A DNA stretch of 64,000 nt from Drechslerella dactyloides (GCA_020064725.1 JAGTWJ010000002.1:992001-1056000), one strand, 5' to 3'; positions 34,301 through 47,700 are shown, counted from the stretch's first letter. Numbers and translations are program-made. The notes: generated from the letters alone by a model not told the origin.

Positions 34301-35592
34301 CGGTCGGAAAAGGCTAAGTAGTGTGTGTGTTATGATCAGTTCTGCGTGTATCGGGAGGGCGTGACGGGGCGTGAAAGAACAGGCGGACGTGACAGTGATG
34401 ATGATGATGGTGACGGAGATGGAGATGATGACGATGGGTAGAGTTTTAGCCTTTAAGGTTTTTCTCTATGTTTTTTTTTAATTTTGTGCTTTGCTCTCAC
34501 GGGCGGACAGGACAGAACGGACGAGAGAGAAAAGGGAGAGGGAGCAAGTTTGCTTGGGTGACTGTTCGGTTGACGAGGGGCCCATTAAAACGATGGCGTG
34601 GGCAGGAGACTTCCCTCCGTTTGCGTTTTTCTTTTTCCGCGCCCCCCGTTGCCAGCCAACTCCTCCACTCTTGTAACCTGCTCACACCCGGCAGTCTCGA
34701 CCGCTCCATCGGCCGGCTGGCTCTCTCCCGCAGCAGACCGACTCGATCTCGAGAATGATCGTGTCTATGACTCCCGACGCGATCATTTGCTAATCCGCTG
34801 CCGCTGTGCTGGCCGACAGAGCCTCCCTCGCGGATACGATCGATCTGCTATCTCGCCCGGTTCCCAGCTGTACGCGGCTGCCTGCAGTACATTTGAGCAC
34901 AATTAATTGCCCGTGACATGACCACCACCAACACCGCAACGCAGTATACTATACTACCTGTCCTATACAAATATACTTCCGCCCTATAGGGACACGCCTC
35001 CACAGACCCTATCCAATGCAGTGAAGTCTGTCTACGGAGTGTAATATACGGTGGTACTTAAATACCGGTCCGTGTACTAGTATCATCGTGTCTGTCCGCG
35101 TTTGGAGATATAGGATTCTCTCGATCTGGCCAGTACGTAGGCATGCATACATATGTGGGCCGTACCAGGTAGGCACTCTGCCGCATCGATCGATCGATAC
35201 TTTATATATAAACGTACGGTGCCGCCTCGAATATTATAGTAGGAGCAGCATGGCATGCGTAAAGGACGAGTTTGGGTCGATCTGGGTTAGTAATACGCCT
35301 ATTAAACTAGTGGCATTCCTGCCAGCCAAGACGTCACATCACCCGCTATACACACACAGTATACTAGTAATTACCTAGGTACTTCCTTGTTTGTACTCGG
35401 GATGTAGAGAGTGTGTATACGCATACAGAGGCTATATATACAGCTTAAGCCTACTTGCCATGTGCCTGCATGCTGTCCTTTTGCAAGTACGGTATATCAA
35501 ACGGCATGTAATACGGCAGCTTGAACCGGAAACTCACAACCAGAGCACCCAAACGAGCAGCTATGAAAACCACCTCTTAGTGATACATGACC
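31373..35592. promoter_or_regulatory. Long gene-free 5' region of the PNUTS-like gene
   Basis: These 4.2 kb contain no protein I can support. The region is rich in short repeats: GCAG tetramers (32060-32084), TGTA/TATG runs (32628-32664), GA-rich purine runs (33004-33046), pyrimidine tracts and CGATCGATC (33765). A CTTAG acceptor about 17 nt upstream of the ATG on the minus strand suggests a spliced leader. A long leader with many small upstream frames, or an extended promoter, is the simplest reading. Confidence 0.45.
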
Positions 35593-36746
35593 TCATCCAC
35601 GGATGAGTCTAATCTTATCGCGAACCCTCTCCTGCGCCCAGAACGGCCACCTACCACCACCACAGTCAGCATCCACACTAAACACCTTCACGATATAAGA
35701 TAAATTTAGGGAGAAGAAAACTCACGCTCGCACGCCCATCCCCAGCTGCATCCCCAGCTTATCCGGCACCAGCACCCGCGCACTATACCCCCCCATCACC
35801 GCCTCCACAACCTGCTGCGCACACTTCTCCAACGGCGCAAACGGCAGCTTCCGCTCCTTGACCCAGCCTTCGAACGCGAGGATATTCGTCCGCATCCACG
35901 TCGGGTGCACGATGCTCGTCCGCACTTTATCCGCCTTGTACAGATGGCGCAGCTCCGCGCGCAGCGTCTCGTGCAGCGCCAGCACGCCGGCCTTCGAAGC
36001 GCAGTAGTCTGACAGCCCGCAGATGGAGAGGTAGGAGCACATGCTTGCGATTTGGACGACGTGGCCGTGGTTCGCGGCGACCATGGAGGGTAGGAACTCG
36101 TGCAGCATTGCGAAGTGGCTTGTTAGGTTTATGTCGAGGAGTTTCTGGGTGCGCGCGAGCGGGATCTTGAGGAGGGGTTCCGCGTTGACGATGCCCGCGT
36201 TCAGGACGAGGACGGTGGGGTCGCCGTGTTCTTTGCGGATTTTGGCGGCGAGAGCGGGGAGGCGGGTGTAGTCTGTCACGTCGCAGTTGTAGAAATGGAT
36301 GTTCTTGTCTGAGGGGTGATAGAGTCAGCTATCGATATGCAAATGGTGGGATTGGCGGGATTGTACGTACAGGACTGCATGGAGGGCGGTATGGGTTGGA
36401 CGTCCAGCGCGATGACTTTGACGCCGCGGTCAGCGAACATCTGAGCCATCTGCTCGCCGAGCCCGCTGCTGGCGCCGGTCAGGAGGAGGACTTCCTTGTT
36501 CCAGTCATACTTGTCCTCCGTCCAGTTGTTCGACACGCCGCGGGAGAGGTAGGTGTTGATTTTCGAGATCGCGCCTGTGGCGGCGGTGAAGCCGGCGATG
36601 TATTTTGCGATTTGGAGGATAGTGGAAGCGGAGAGATGCGGGATTCGAGCGAGGAGGTCGATGAGGGGCTGCTGCGCGTCCTTCGGCGCGAACTGCAGGA
36701 ACGCGACGACGGCAGAGGAGAGGAGGATGGTCGAGAGTTTTGCCAT
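35593..36746 (-). CDS. Short-chain dehydrogenase/reductase, membrane-anchored
   Basis: This is an NAD(P)-dependent oxidoreductase of the classical SDR fold, close in layout to the retinol dehydrogenase/17-beta-HSD11 group that acts on ER or lipid droplets. Minus-strand exons are 36746-36371, 36308-35726 and 35650-35593, giving 338 residues. The N-terminus has two hydrophobic stretches (1-20 and about 44-61) before the cofactor site TGASSGLG (90-97). NAG occurs at 162-164. The catalytic Ser214, Tyr227 and Lys231 (SDYCASK) are all present. The last exon is only 58 nt: the second exon would also end at an in-frame TGA, but that TGA lies inside a perfect GTGAGT donor, and splicing adds a typical ending WPFWAQERVRDKIRL. 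The substrate cannot be told from sequence. It shares a divergent promoter with SLY1. Confidence 0.88.
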
Positions 36747-37611
36747 TTTCTGATCAATGTCCTGTCAATGCTAGTTAGTATATCAATTCCACCGACGTAG
36801 ACGTCGAGATCACGTACCTAAATAATATATTTCGACGCGAACTGGAGATATCGCTAGTATTGCCACGCCAATGCGACAGCTTATATCATATCAGCCGCGA
36901 GCTCTGGTAAACTAGCTAGCTTCAGGATGCTGCTAGGGGACCTACTTATATAGTCCAAGCTTGCGCGTACGTCTGTGCAGATTACATCCGCCCGTGCCGA
37001 GGTAACTCTAATGTTAGTCTCTGCTCACGATCCGGCTCTTAAACTCTTACAGCCTTGATCGATGTATATTATGCTGCAATGGCCCCACTTTCGCCATGCA
37101 TGCCCCGCATTCTGCATTTGCATTTTGCACCTTGGCCTTGGCTCCGATCGTACGTTTCGCGACTGTGGTCGATGCAACGGCATTCTCAGGACGAAGGGAT
37201 GGGCTGTCTCGAAGCAGCGACATGTCGTCCTGTGGCAATATCGACATATCCCGGACCGTCGGTGTAGTTTGATGCGTGTACGGGAGTACCATGTTATTTC
37301 CAACAGCAGACGATTAGCTATGCGGATTTAGTCGGCATCGTACCAACCGGCTGAGGTTCTTTGACGTCGGAGTCCTGTGTGACCGTTGGAGCTGCCAACG
37401 CCGCCAGCGAAAGAGGGAATCATACTCCCGACAAACGCCAACGCGACGACGTCGGCGCAACACATCGCCCAGGCCGCGCAACCGCCGACTGAAGACACGT
37501 TGGAGAGCGGCGTCCCGTCGCCGTGTGTCGACAAGCTAAGCTCCAGCGGCCCACCCACGCCACGCAACCAATCAAGCTCCCACGCTCACATCACAGCTCC
37601 TGCCCGACGAT
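36747..37611. promoter_or_regulatory. Divergent promoter between the SDR gene and SLY1
   Basis: An 865-bp interval between two outward-transcribed genes. Open frames within it (for example 37386-37611) are not supported by motifs and lie in the SLY1 leader. Confidence 0.5.
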
Positions 37612-40085
37612 ATGGCGACGCTGAGGGACCGGCAAGTTGGTGGGACCACTCACTCCCCAGACTGACCCGTCGCGCTTCATCCTCGCTGACGTTCTCCATC
37701 TCTCACGAGCAGCCGCGATCGAGAAGGTCCTCAACCTGAATGCCGACAAGCCGCAACCGAATCCCGATGATCCCGCACCCAGCACGGCGTTCGTGTCCGC
37801 CGCACCGCTGGTAGACGAAGAGGGTGACCCGCTGTGGAAGGTCCTGGTGTTCGACAACCTCGGCCGGGATGTTATTAGCTCCGTGCTGCGGGTGAATGAC
37901 CTACGGGCCAACGGCGTCACCATCCACCTGTACGTACCAGCCACTTGCAATCGCCTCGCAAAACACACAGAGCTAACGGGTTGCAAAACGTACCCACCGG
38001 ACAGTAACATCAATTCGCAACGCTACCCGATCCCCGACGTGCCGGCAATCTACATCGTCGAGCCGACGGCCGACAACGTCAGGCTGCTGGCAAAGGACAT
38101 GCAAGCCAAGCTGTACGAAACATGCTACATAAACTTCACCTCGTCGATACCGCGGCCGCTGCTCGAGGAGTTCGCGTCGCTCACAGCGCAGACGCAGACG
38201 AGCTCGCAGATCGCGCAGGTGTTCGACCAGTATCTCAACTTTGTCGTGTCCGAGCCCGATCTGTTCAGCCTGCACTTGAGCGATGTGTACTATACTATGA
38301 ACAGCAACAAGTCGTCCGACTCGCTGATAGATGCGACGGTGGATAAGATTGTGGCCGGGCTGTTCAGCGTCGTCGTGACGATGGGTGAGTCACTTGCCCG
38401 TAATGGTACATGATATGTTGGCTGACGGCGGGATGTTCCCAGGAACTATACCGATCATCCGCTGTCCGAAGGGTAACGCTGCGGAAATGATCGCCCAAAA
38501 GCTCGACAGGAAGCTCCGCGACCACATCCTGAACAACAAGGATAACCTCTTTTCGAACCAACCTGCCGCATCGTCAAACTACCCGCCCCACTCAACCCAG
38601 GTCGCGCAACGGCCCGTGCTGATCATTCTCGACCGGAACGTCGACCTGGTGCCCATGCTGTCGCATTCATGGACGTACCAGGCGCTCGTGCACGACGTGC
38701 TCAACATGCGGCTGAACCGAATCACCATCGAGACCGTGGAGGATGACGGCAAAGTGTCCAAGAAATCCTACGATCTGACCAGCAACGACTTTTTCTGGGC
38801 TAGAAACGCCGGCGTGCCGTTCCCGCAGGTGGCCGAGGACATTGACGCTGAACTCACGCGATATAAAGAGGATGCTGCTGAGGTCACGAGAAAGACGGGC
38901 GCCAACAGCCTGGAAGATATCTCCACGTATGCAAAACCCCCCTTCTTAGAGCTAACATGTGGACGTGGTGTGGCTAACGTGAGTATAGTGATGCGGGTGC
39001 GAGTGCGCAGCATCTCAAGGCTGCGATAACGCTACTTCCGGAGCTCCGAGAGCGAAAGGCACTGCTGGACATGCACATGAACATCGCCACCGCGCTGCTG
39101 AAGGGCATCAAGGACCGACAGCTGGATAACTTTTTCCAAGCGGAGGAGAACATCACAAAGCAGACGAAGGCGCAGCTGCTGGAGGTCATCAACGATCCGG
39201 AGCGGAAGAATCCAGCGGATAAGCTGCGGCTGTTCGCCATCTGGTATCTGAGCTCGGAGCAGGATGTTACGAGGGGGGATATGGCGGAGTATGAGGCGGC
39301 GTTGGCGAAAGCCGGCTGCGACCTGGAGCCGCTGGCGTATCTGAAAAAGTGGGTCCCTTACCGCGGGTGATATATACATATTGCTATCTTGAATCGGCGT
39401 GCTAACCCATGGATGGTGCAGGGTTCGCGAAATTACGCGGATGACAATGATGACGTCGGCACCGAACCAGCCAGCGCAATCCAGCGCGAGCGGCGAGCTG
39501 TTCCGCGGCTTCACCTCCATAAGTAACAGAGTACGCACGCATAACTCCCCACGAATCTATCATTAAATACGTCACGCTAACTTGCCGCAGCTCACGGACC
39601 GCTTCAGAGACAACGCCCTCTCGGGGGGCTTTGAGAACCTGATCTCCAACGTGAAGAACTTCCTACCCGTGAACAAGGACCTGACGATTACAAAGATCGT
39701 AGAGTCAATTATGGACCCCGCTGGCGCGTCGTCTTCCGCGATCGCAAAGACCGAGGATTACCTCTACTTTGACCCGCGATCGAGCTCGGCGCGGTCAGGC
39801 AGAGCGCCGGGAGCACCGGCCCCAGGGACGGTAGCGACGTTCGGCCAGCGACGACAGGGGTTTACGGACTCGATTGTGTTCACCGTCGGCGGAGGCAACA
39901 TGGAGGAGTTTGGCAATCTGGTCGAGTGGTCGAAGAGGAACCAGACGCAGAGCGGTAGTACCAGTCTCGTTGGCGGGGGTGGCGGGCCCGCGATCAAGAG
40001 GAGGGTGGTATACGGCAGCACGGACCTGTTGAACGCGGAGGCGTTCGTGAATGGCGATTTGAAGCGGCTTGGTGCCGAGGGCTGA
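37612..40085 (+). CDS. sly1: Sec1/Munc18 protein Sly1 (ER-Golgi SNARE regulator)
   Basis: Sly1 binds the syntaxin Sed5 and drives SNARE assembly for ER-to-Golgi and intra-Golgi vesicle fusion. Seven exons are proposed: 37612-37639, 37713-37929, 38005-38384, 38443-38926, 38989-39348, 39422-39530 and 39591-40085, giving 690 residues, close to the family length. Recognisable pieces are MATLRDRQVAAIEKVLNLN at the start, WKVLVFDNLGRDVISSVLRV, IPDVPAIYIVEP, VLIILDRNVDLVPML.H.WTYQALVHDVL and the C-terminal SNVKNFLP...TKIVESIMD. The first donor (GTGGGA) is weak, but this is the only splice that yields the expected N-terminus. All other junctions have good signals, several with GCTAAC/GCTGAC branch sites. 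Confidence 0.93.
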
Positions 40086-40281
40086 GAGGTGTCGGCTGTA
40101 TATATGGCGTATGTGTATAATAGCAGCTCGTTATTACAAAGTTATGTCGAACTGGTATTCTGGTTTGAGGTTGTGTGGTGTATTTTGTGAGGCATTGCGT
40201 TGGCGGCAACGTCAAATTTCGGCTGCCGTGCGGCAGCGCAGCTGGAACGTCAGGCATCGCGACGACAACTTCAACTTCAAC

Positions 40282-41778
40282 ATGCAGCCCGCCACCCGAC
40301 GGCCGGCCGTCAGGGCGCTGTGCCTGCTGTGCTCCTTCCGCGGCATCCACACGCCCTCGCGCAGACTGCTCTTCCGTCCGCCGTCGCGGCCAATTACCCG
40401 CCGGAGTCCCGCACACGTACCGGCGCTCGCGACTCGTCGACACCAGTCGTCCGAGGCATCAAAGACGGATGCTCCACCACCGACGTCTCTCTATTCGCCC
40501 GAGGACACAAAGTCCTACGACCGGCTCTTCAAAGCCATCAACGACAAGCTCTTCCTGCAGACCGTCGGCGACAATCCCAAGATCCCGCGCGAGACCGAGG
40601 TCATCCTCGCCTTCAAGGCCCTCCAGCGTCTGGCCGCAAACTACCCCGCCACCACCACCACCAAATCGCAACCCCCCAAGAATCCGAAATCCACCCCGCC
40701 GAACGACGCCATCCTCACTCTCACCGGCAGCACCAATGGCGCCTCCAACGGCCAGAAACCGGAGAAGAACCTCCCGCCGGAACCTGCGCCGCAGTCCCAG
40801 GAGACCATCGCCGCCGAAAAAGAAGCCAAACTAAACGCCCCGGTCCACCCGCTCATGGACGTCGCCTACCACATCGCAATCCACCCGTTCATTTTCATCT
40901 CCCCCAAAGTCCTCACCGAATACATCAAGCTCGCCGCCCTCCTCAAGGACCCCTCCACCCTCCCCTCCATCTTCAAACTCTACGCCAACAAACCCGTCCT
41001 CCACAACCCCTCCCTCCCACCAAAACGCCCCAACCCGAACGCCGCCAAGAACGCAATCGCCTACGACTCCGCCAAGGCCGCCGTCCAAGTTGCCATCGCT
41101 GCGAAAAACATGCCGATAGCCCTCGACCTCATCGACTGCAGCGTCGGCGCTCGCGCCTGGTGCCGCCGGAAACTCATCACGCAAGTCCTCCCCTTCTCCG
41201 CCGTCGCCTCGGCCATCCCGCTCGGCCTCTACAAACTCTCAGACTACCTCGCCCAATTCCAAGAACAATGGCTGCACGAAAAGGCGATGACGTACGCCTT
41301 TCTAGGTTTTATGACATACTACATCTGCACGGGAAGTCTCGGCATGATCGCGCTGTTAACGTGGAATGACCATATGATCCGCGTGAATTGGATACCGGGC
41401 GTGTATATGCGCGAACGGTGGTTCATGGAGGAGCAGCGCGCGCTGACGGACCGTGTGGCCATGGCGTGGGGGTACCAGGAGCCGTTTAAGAGGGGCTTGG
41501 AAAGCGGGTGGGAGTGGGAGATGTTGCGGCATTGGGCGGGCGTAAGGGGTATGATTATCGATAGTTCGGAGATGGTGGAGGGAAGGGAGATGTCGGCGGA
41601 GAAGGATGCGGAGCGGCTGGCGGCGCAGGAGAGCATTTTGGCCAGGTGAGTTTTCTTCCGTTCGTCGACGAATGTATGGTGATGCGGTTAGTGCTAATGA
41701 GATTGGTGGTGCAGGATGAAGTTGAAGTTGGCGAAGCCGGGCGATAAGAAGGCTAAGAAGCAGCTCTTCTCGACCTAG
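40282..41778 (+). CDS. Predicted mitochondrial inner-membrane protein, function unknown
   Basis: Exons 40282-41645 and 41715-41778 give 475 residues; the splice joins ILAR to MKLKLAKPGDKKAKK at the C-terminus. The first 55 residues are Arg/Ser/Pro-rich without acidic residues (MQPATRRPAVRALC start), a good mitochondrial import signal. After a Pro/Ala-rich linker come helical repeats and two hydrophobic spans at about 297-320 and 334-362 (YAFLGFMTYYICTGSLGMIALL). A conserved-looking segment WNDHMIRVNWIPGVYMRERW then leads to an amphipathic tail. I recall similar architecture in uncharacterised fungal mitochondrial proteins but cannot give a name. Transcribed in the same direction as SLY1, 200 bp downstream. 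Confidence 0.75.
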
Positions 41779-44700
41779 GATAGCTGTATATACTGACGGC
41801 TGAATATCTTGTGTATATTACCGTAGAATATGGATATAAGCCAGGTAAATGCTTGCTGATATAGCGGCTGTATATAAGGAATCATGTCTATATAGAGCCT
41901 TTTTATAAATTTTATTTATCTATGCGTTCAGCATACACGACTAGTCTAGAAGCCAGATGGGTGTGTAAGTATTGAACAGTGGGAGCCAAGAAATGAAGCA
42001 AACTTCTGCTATTCGAACTAGGAAATGCAGGTTTGTGTCGTCAACGCAGGTCTTGCCGGCGACTTGTAGGTTCTCATTGCTCGATGCCGAGGCGATGTCG
42101 ATATCATATACAGAAAAATTACAACGAAGCTAGTTATCTAGGTGGTTATAAGTAAGTAAGTAAATACTTACTTTACTTACGCAGATAATTGAACATTGCA
42201 AGATTGTTGCACACAATTTTACCCCCAAAAATAAATAACACCATCTATCTGTATTCGTTCCGACGCGATGTACGAGCTTGCTGGTGAAACTGTTTTACAG
42301 CTCTAAGAGGTAGGCATATATGCTATCTGGAAGAACTCGACGAATTCGGTGTCTTTAAACTATGGCCTCGCCTAGCGATTGTAGTATCGCTGTAGGTTAT
42401 GACCCTGTATAATACTATTATCAGCCGCTCGTGTTGGAGAAGTCAAATCCGCTGTAATAATAACGTTATAGGAGCGGCTGATATCACATTCGTATTCTAA
42501 CAGGAAAGTCAGCACAAGATCATTGATAGATTATGATTCCGCTACCAAAAATTTTCTGGCGAACGGCAGCTTGATGTCACTTTATCGCGGAACGGTGCAG
42601 CGTGATGTTTTTTGTAACCTGGTGGGCATTCGATCGTTATTCGTATATTTTATAAGTCCCGGACCTCCCATATTTAATGGAAGCTTTGCATGTATTGGAT
42701 TTCGGCACCGGCTTGGAGGAGTGGCGGAGTGGCTAGCTAATGCGGACTGCCTTGTATACCCAGGCACATGTATCATTTTTTAATTACAGAATGTTAGCGA
42801 GAAGATTGTACATCACGGATTTTGCATCGTTAGCATATATTCAAGCGCATCAACTCGATAGCCCACCACCTAGTATATCTTTAATCACGTACGCACTATT
42901 GCTGAGTGAAGCTGTTGCTGCCATCTTTGCAATGGAGCATTTCAGTGATTAAGGCACAGGCTAGTCCACGCGGCCCCCACTACTTTGGTATAGTCGTAGG
43001 AAACCATGATCGCGCTACTTGTGCCGCACGTTTATGAAGCTACTAGTCCCATCATGACCACTGATCCACTAGCGTCGATTTCACGGTAGCAGGCTTAGAA
43101 GCGGCGGCGTCGATGAACCAGCCACCACGCTCGCTCACGAAGCAGCGCTCAAGCCTCTAGCACAGTGGTTCAGCACAGCACGCCGCGCGGCTTGACCTTA
43201 CCTCCGCTAATCCACCTATTCTGCTAGCGTTACATGAACGCGCGGTCTGTGGGGCGGCCAGGTCTCGATCTTTCGTTGAGGCGCAATAATACGTAATTAA
43301 CGCACTCCACGTCAAGAGTCCGAGAGCACGTACCCTCCCGACTTGGCGTAAGTGGCGTTCCGGGTCACCGCATATGTGACGGGAGCGCCCCACATCTTTG
43401 TGATAACTGCGCTGCCGTTCCATACTATGCAGCTGCCCGTGCGCAGCGCGGATGACTATTCCTATACTTGTGTATAAAAGTAATTTAACAACGAGGTGCT
43501 TGTCCTGATCGGGGTTAAATTTGCAGCTGAAGGCGTTGTAACTCCATCGTTTGGGTACATCTTCATAGTGACGGAAGAATGCAGATAACTTACTAGGAAT
43601 TTGGGGGAGCGATTTGGGCGACAAGGGTATATTGTACTAGCCCTGGCAGGAATTGTAGCTTGAGCTCTGTCGTTTGTGGAGTTCCCTGGCTTTGTTTCGT
43701 CGTAGCGCGCCGTCGGGCGTTGCATTTTTGCAACGCGTGTGTTGTTACGGTGTCTTACTTTGATCTTTCGATCCCGGGGCATTGGTAACTATGTCTTGCA
43801 TCCCTTTATAATTTACATGCAAGACATGTGGTCTGCCGGGTACGCGGCCTCGCGAATGGAGTCTATTATCAAGGGATAGCGATAGAGTTCCTGTCGAAAT
43901 CATTATAATAGCCAGCATAAGATGATACGATTAATTGAGATCCGGGCGTCGTAATATCGAATCGATCAAATTGGTTGTAATAAGATACATGTATACAGCT
44001 AGCTACTAGACTAGTATTATCAATTAAACCTCGATCAATATAATCTGACCCTGTATATCTGGTGTTTTATTTGCAATATGATGGCCAGGAGACGAACGTC
44101 TCTGCACTACTTGTGATCGACCGGGAAACAGCTGTTTGAAGCTAATTAATTACCATCTCGTAATTTCCTCCCCTTGCTGACGAAGTGTGAGTTTATGGAA
44201 ATTCATTGACGCGAACTTAGAGCTCGCTGGCTGGAATGTGATCAAATTACCCACCAATGAGTAGCTCCAGCCATGGTCAGAAGGACGCCATAGAGCGAAG
44301 CTTATGAGATTACGATCGGTCGATCGCTACCACCATTTCGCCACTACACGCCACCGAGTTCGACGTCGGTGACACACACCTTCACACCAGCACGTAGGCT
44401 TGCGAGATTGGTTTACATGCAATTAATACAGACCCATATTCTAAGCATCACATAATCACGGCGCAAAAGTTACATGTATACGTCTCGTGATCCGAAGCCT
44501 ATTACCTGATAGCATTATGAGAGACACGTCTACGCGTCGGCGAAACTTTAAAATATATCACCCAATCAGTGCCGCCGTCGATATAGCATCGCGTCTCGTC
44601 TTCGTGGCACTCGATCGCACGAAAGCCTAATTCGCGAAAACCTTGAAATCCCAATCTGGCCGGCTGAGACACAGGTACCGTGATATTGGAACTGAAACAA

Positions 44701-47700
44701 CCATAACGAGCAGACTTCGTGCTTCTCGATCCATCCAATCGCTTGAGACGCAATAATGTTAAATTCTGGAGTTTCGCAGGGATGTTGAAAGTTAACGTCA
44801 ACGTCAACGACAACGACAACTCATTGGATACCGTTGCACGCAGAGTTCATAGGCGACTTGAACATGAACATTCAGTATATGCCGAAGTTCCACCGATTCG
44901 CGAGGTTTTGGAAAATTCGCGTACTCGGAGAATTAATTGGGAGGCTACACATGCACGTGAAGTGTTTCGCATAGTATAGGTTACTTTCGCCTGCGACATG
45001 GTATCCACTAACCTTTATGAACGGGTGGCAAGTTTTACGTGTCTGCGTGATGATTAGCATCACTGGGTCTAGAATAACTTGGTAAGTGTCGAGTGATGGA
45101 AAGTTAAACATCGATATTTCAATTGCCACGTCTTGGATTGCAATACTTGGGAACCACGAAACCACGTCTGTGATTGTTGCATTGCCGAGGTCCGATGTCC
45201 TGAGTCGTTACACAGGGGAAAGCGATGTCGTTCACACCTGTGCTCCAGATCCTGGACATTGCACGACAATTGTCGTACAATAGTACAAGGGAGAACCCAG
45301 TTTTGGATGTCAATTGCATGGACATGGATTAGCGAGACGAGACAGCATGCGTCCGCTGGGCCGTGGCATGCACAGTCACGTCACGTCAGGATATCAACTA
45401 TCGATTGATCTAAAGTTTCCGAGGGGTGTTTATAATTTATAATTAGCTTGCCTAATATAATTCGGATGCGCAGTCTAGCTAGTTGTGGAATACGATAAGT
45501 CGTGGTTAGTGCCGTATGTTACTCAATCGCAAATAGTACACCTACCGGCTAGGATGAAACTCTTCCTAAGGGATGGATGGCATAATGATGAGCTGCAGAT
45601 GGCCAGGGACTGAATCATGTCGGAGATAAGAAAAGTAACCTCAGATTCAACACATGATATCCAACGCGCTGATGCTTGGTGAAGCCCGGCCTCGGTATAG
45701 CAAGATGTCTTCGAGCCAAATTACATAAGTTTTCGGATTGGATTTGCACAATTGCCGGGCTAGACATCCCCAACGGAGCCAAAGGGACGAGAAGTCTTGG
45801 AGCCTGAGGAACTTTCATCACCGTGATCGAGGAGGTTCCGAGTCTCTGGGATGAACTAGCTTTGTGCGGATGCTCATATTAGCATTCTATGACATGCTTC
45901 ATCGGCGTTTGGCGTGATCTTGATCTCATTTTCATTGTGGTGTCGTTATATATACTTGGCAGCTATCATAATTTTTTTACCAAGAACACTAGTCAGATGA
46001 AAATTCGATCCCTCGATCGCAATCTTGCAAAGATTCTTCCTTGTATATCAGACAGGTCTCGCTGATCGATCCGTCGAATCGGCTCTAGCGTCCATCGGGC
46101 GAGCACGCGAAGGTGCCGGTTTAGACCGCGCGGGGATGGCTTCGCGGTCCGTGGAGAAATAGCGACAAATCCTAACAGCTACTCAGAAGGTCTAGACTAG
46201 TTTTACCAAGACCCGTTACTTCTCACACCGGTCTCATATCCAGAGAGCCAGTCCCCTTGGTTCGCACGGCCAGCCGGTGGGACCGCAGGAGAGTTGACTA
46301 ACTAGGTAGTTGGTGGTAACCCTCGGCGGGTAATACAAGCCTTGCATCCGCAGTCACGTCCAGTAATAATCGTCGAAGCAGCCACCTGCGGCGCTATTTT
46401 CCATGGCTCTTTGCATTCCATCTGGGTATATTACGCCTGCTATATGCGTATACCCCCTAGTTTCGACGCCTACATGACACCACTGAGCTGAACTTGTATA
46501 CAGGGCGTCAGCTCGTAATATAGTGTCCCCTCGACGCCTTTATCCAGATTCGACCTAGATATCGCCTTAAGAAGTGAGGGGCAAGAGACACACTGTCGCA
46601 TCAATTAAGTCCCTCAGACAGTACTAGCTGCGTCGGCTGCATGCTAGCTTCAAAGCCTCCCTATGGGAAGCCTTGCCAGTCGCCGGCTGCTCCGAATTAA
46701 CCACCGGGGCGCATCGCCACGCGTGTGTGTGAGTAAGAAGTATGGGCGTGCCTCGGTAAATTATCCTCAGCAATCCGGGTATATTGTCTGGTGAGGGCGA
46801 ATCGAGGGGGTAAAGGGATCGAGATTTGAGCGTGGCGTGCTCTATCGATACTTTCTGACACTCGAAAGTTTTAGGGGAGTGCATTAGCGTCGGTTGATCA
46901 GAGTATCATGTCAACCTTGTCTCTGTGGTTTGAATTTTTCTTGTTTTGTGAGATAGCCCTGCCGGGAGCGTTGGAACTTTGAATGCTAGGCTTGCTGATT
47001 GTACGTGCTAGCTTGCTGGATATCTGAAGTATGCTATGATATGTACATACACAAAATCGCTGCCCAAAATGTGTCGCCGATCTCTCGAACCATAATCTTG
47101 ACAAGGTACTGTTCACAGGAATGAATTTTGGAAAACTTTGGATCATGGTAAGGTAAGGAGCAACTGGAATGAAAAAGATTATGCCGTGACGACTGCCGTT
47201 CCCGCACACTCTCCGTCAATCTCGCTCGCTCGCTGGAAAAAAGAGAATAAGATTCAAACAACATGAGAAGATGAACAACGTAACTGCGAGAAAGGAAAAA
47301 AGATCAACAAAATCGCCTCAGATGCGCAAGATAGATGGGGAGATATTAAGGCGATGAAAGGATGTTAACTGCTGCAACCCAACAAGAAAAAGTGCATGCT
47401 GTGAAGCCTATTATTATAAGATGTAGTAGAAATAAGGAAAAATATAGGCGTAGCCCGCTCAATTTGAGCTTCCGATGATCATTGACCAGCGCGGAGAGGC
47501 GATCGAATGAGGGAGTTTGGAGAACCTACTTTTACGCAGGAACTCAAGCAAAACCACAGAAATAGCACGCTTTTGCGATATCTCGCATATGAGGTCGTTT
47601 GCGTGCTTGCGTGCTGGTACGGGCGGGAAACCAGGCGGATGGCGAGAACCGGCTCGAGGGGAAAAAAGTATGTGCCACGGTGCGGGGCGTGTGTAAGGCA

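Noticed and set aside
40200..41369. 389-codon open frame overlapping the mitochondrial protein gene
   Set aside because: It is a Pro/Arg/His-rich shadow in another frame of the supported gene.
42708..42775. tRNA-like 5' half with an A-box-like TGGCGGAGTGG, a TGCCT/AGGCA stem and a T6 run
   Set aside because: There is no B box and no acceptor-stem partner, and the anticodon loop is too long. At most a remnant.
41800..47400. RIP-mutated transposon
   Set aside because: The region is AT-rich, but I could not find any transposase, reverse transcriptase or long terminal repeat, and I cannot compute a RIP index here.
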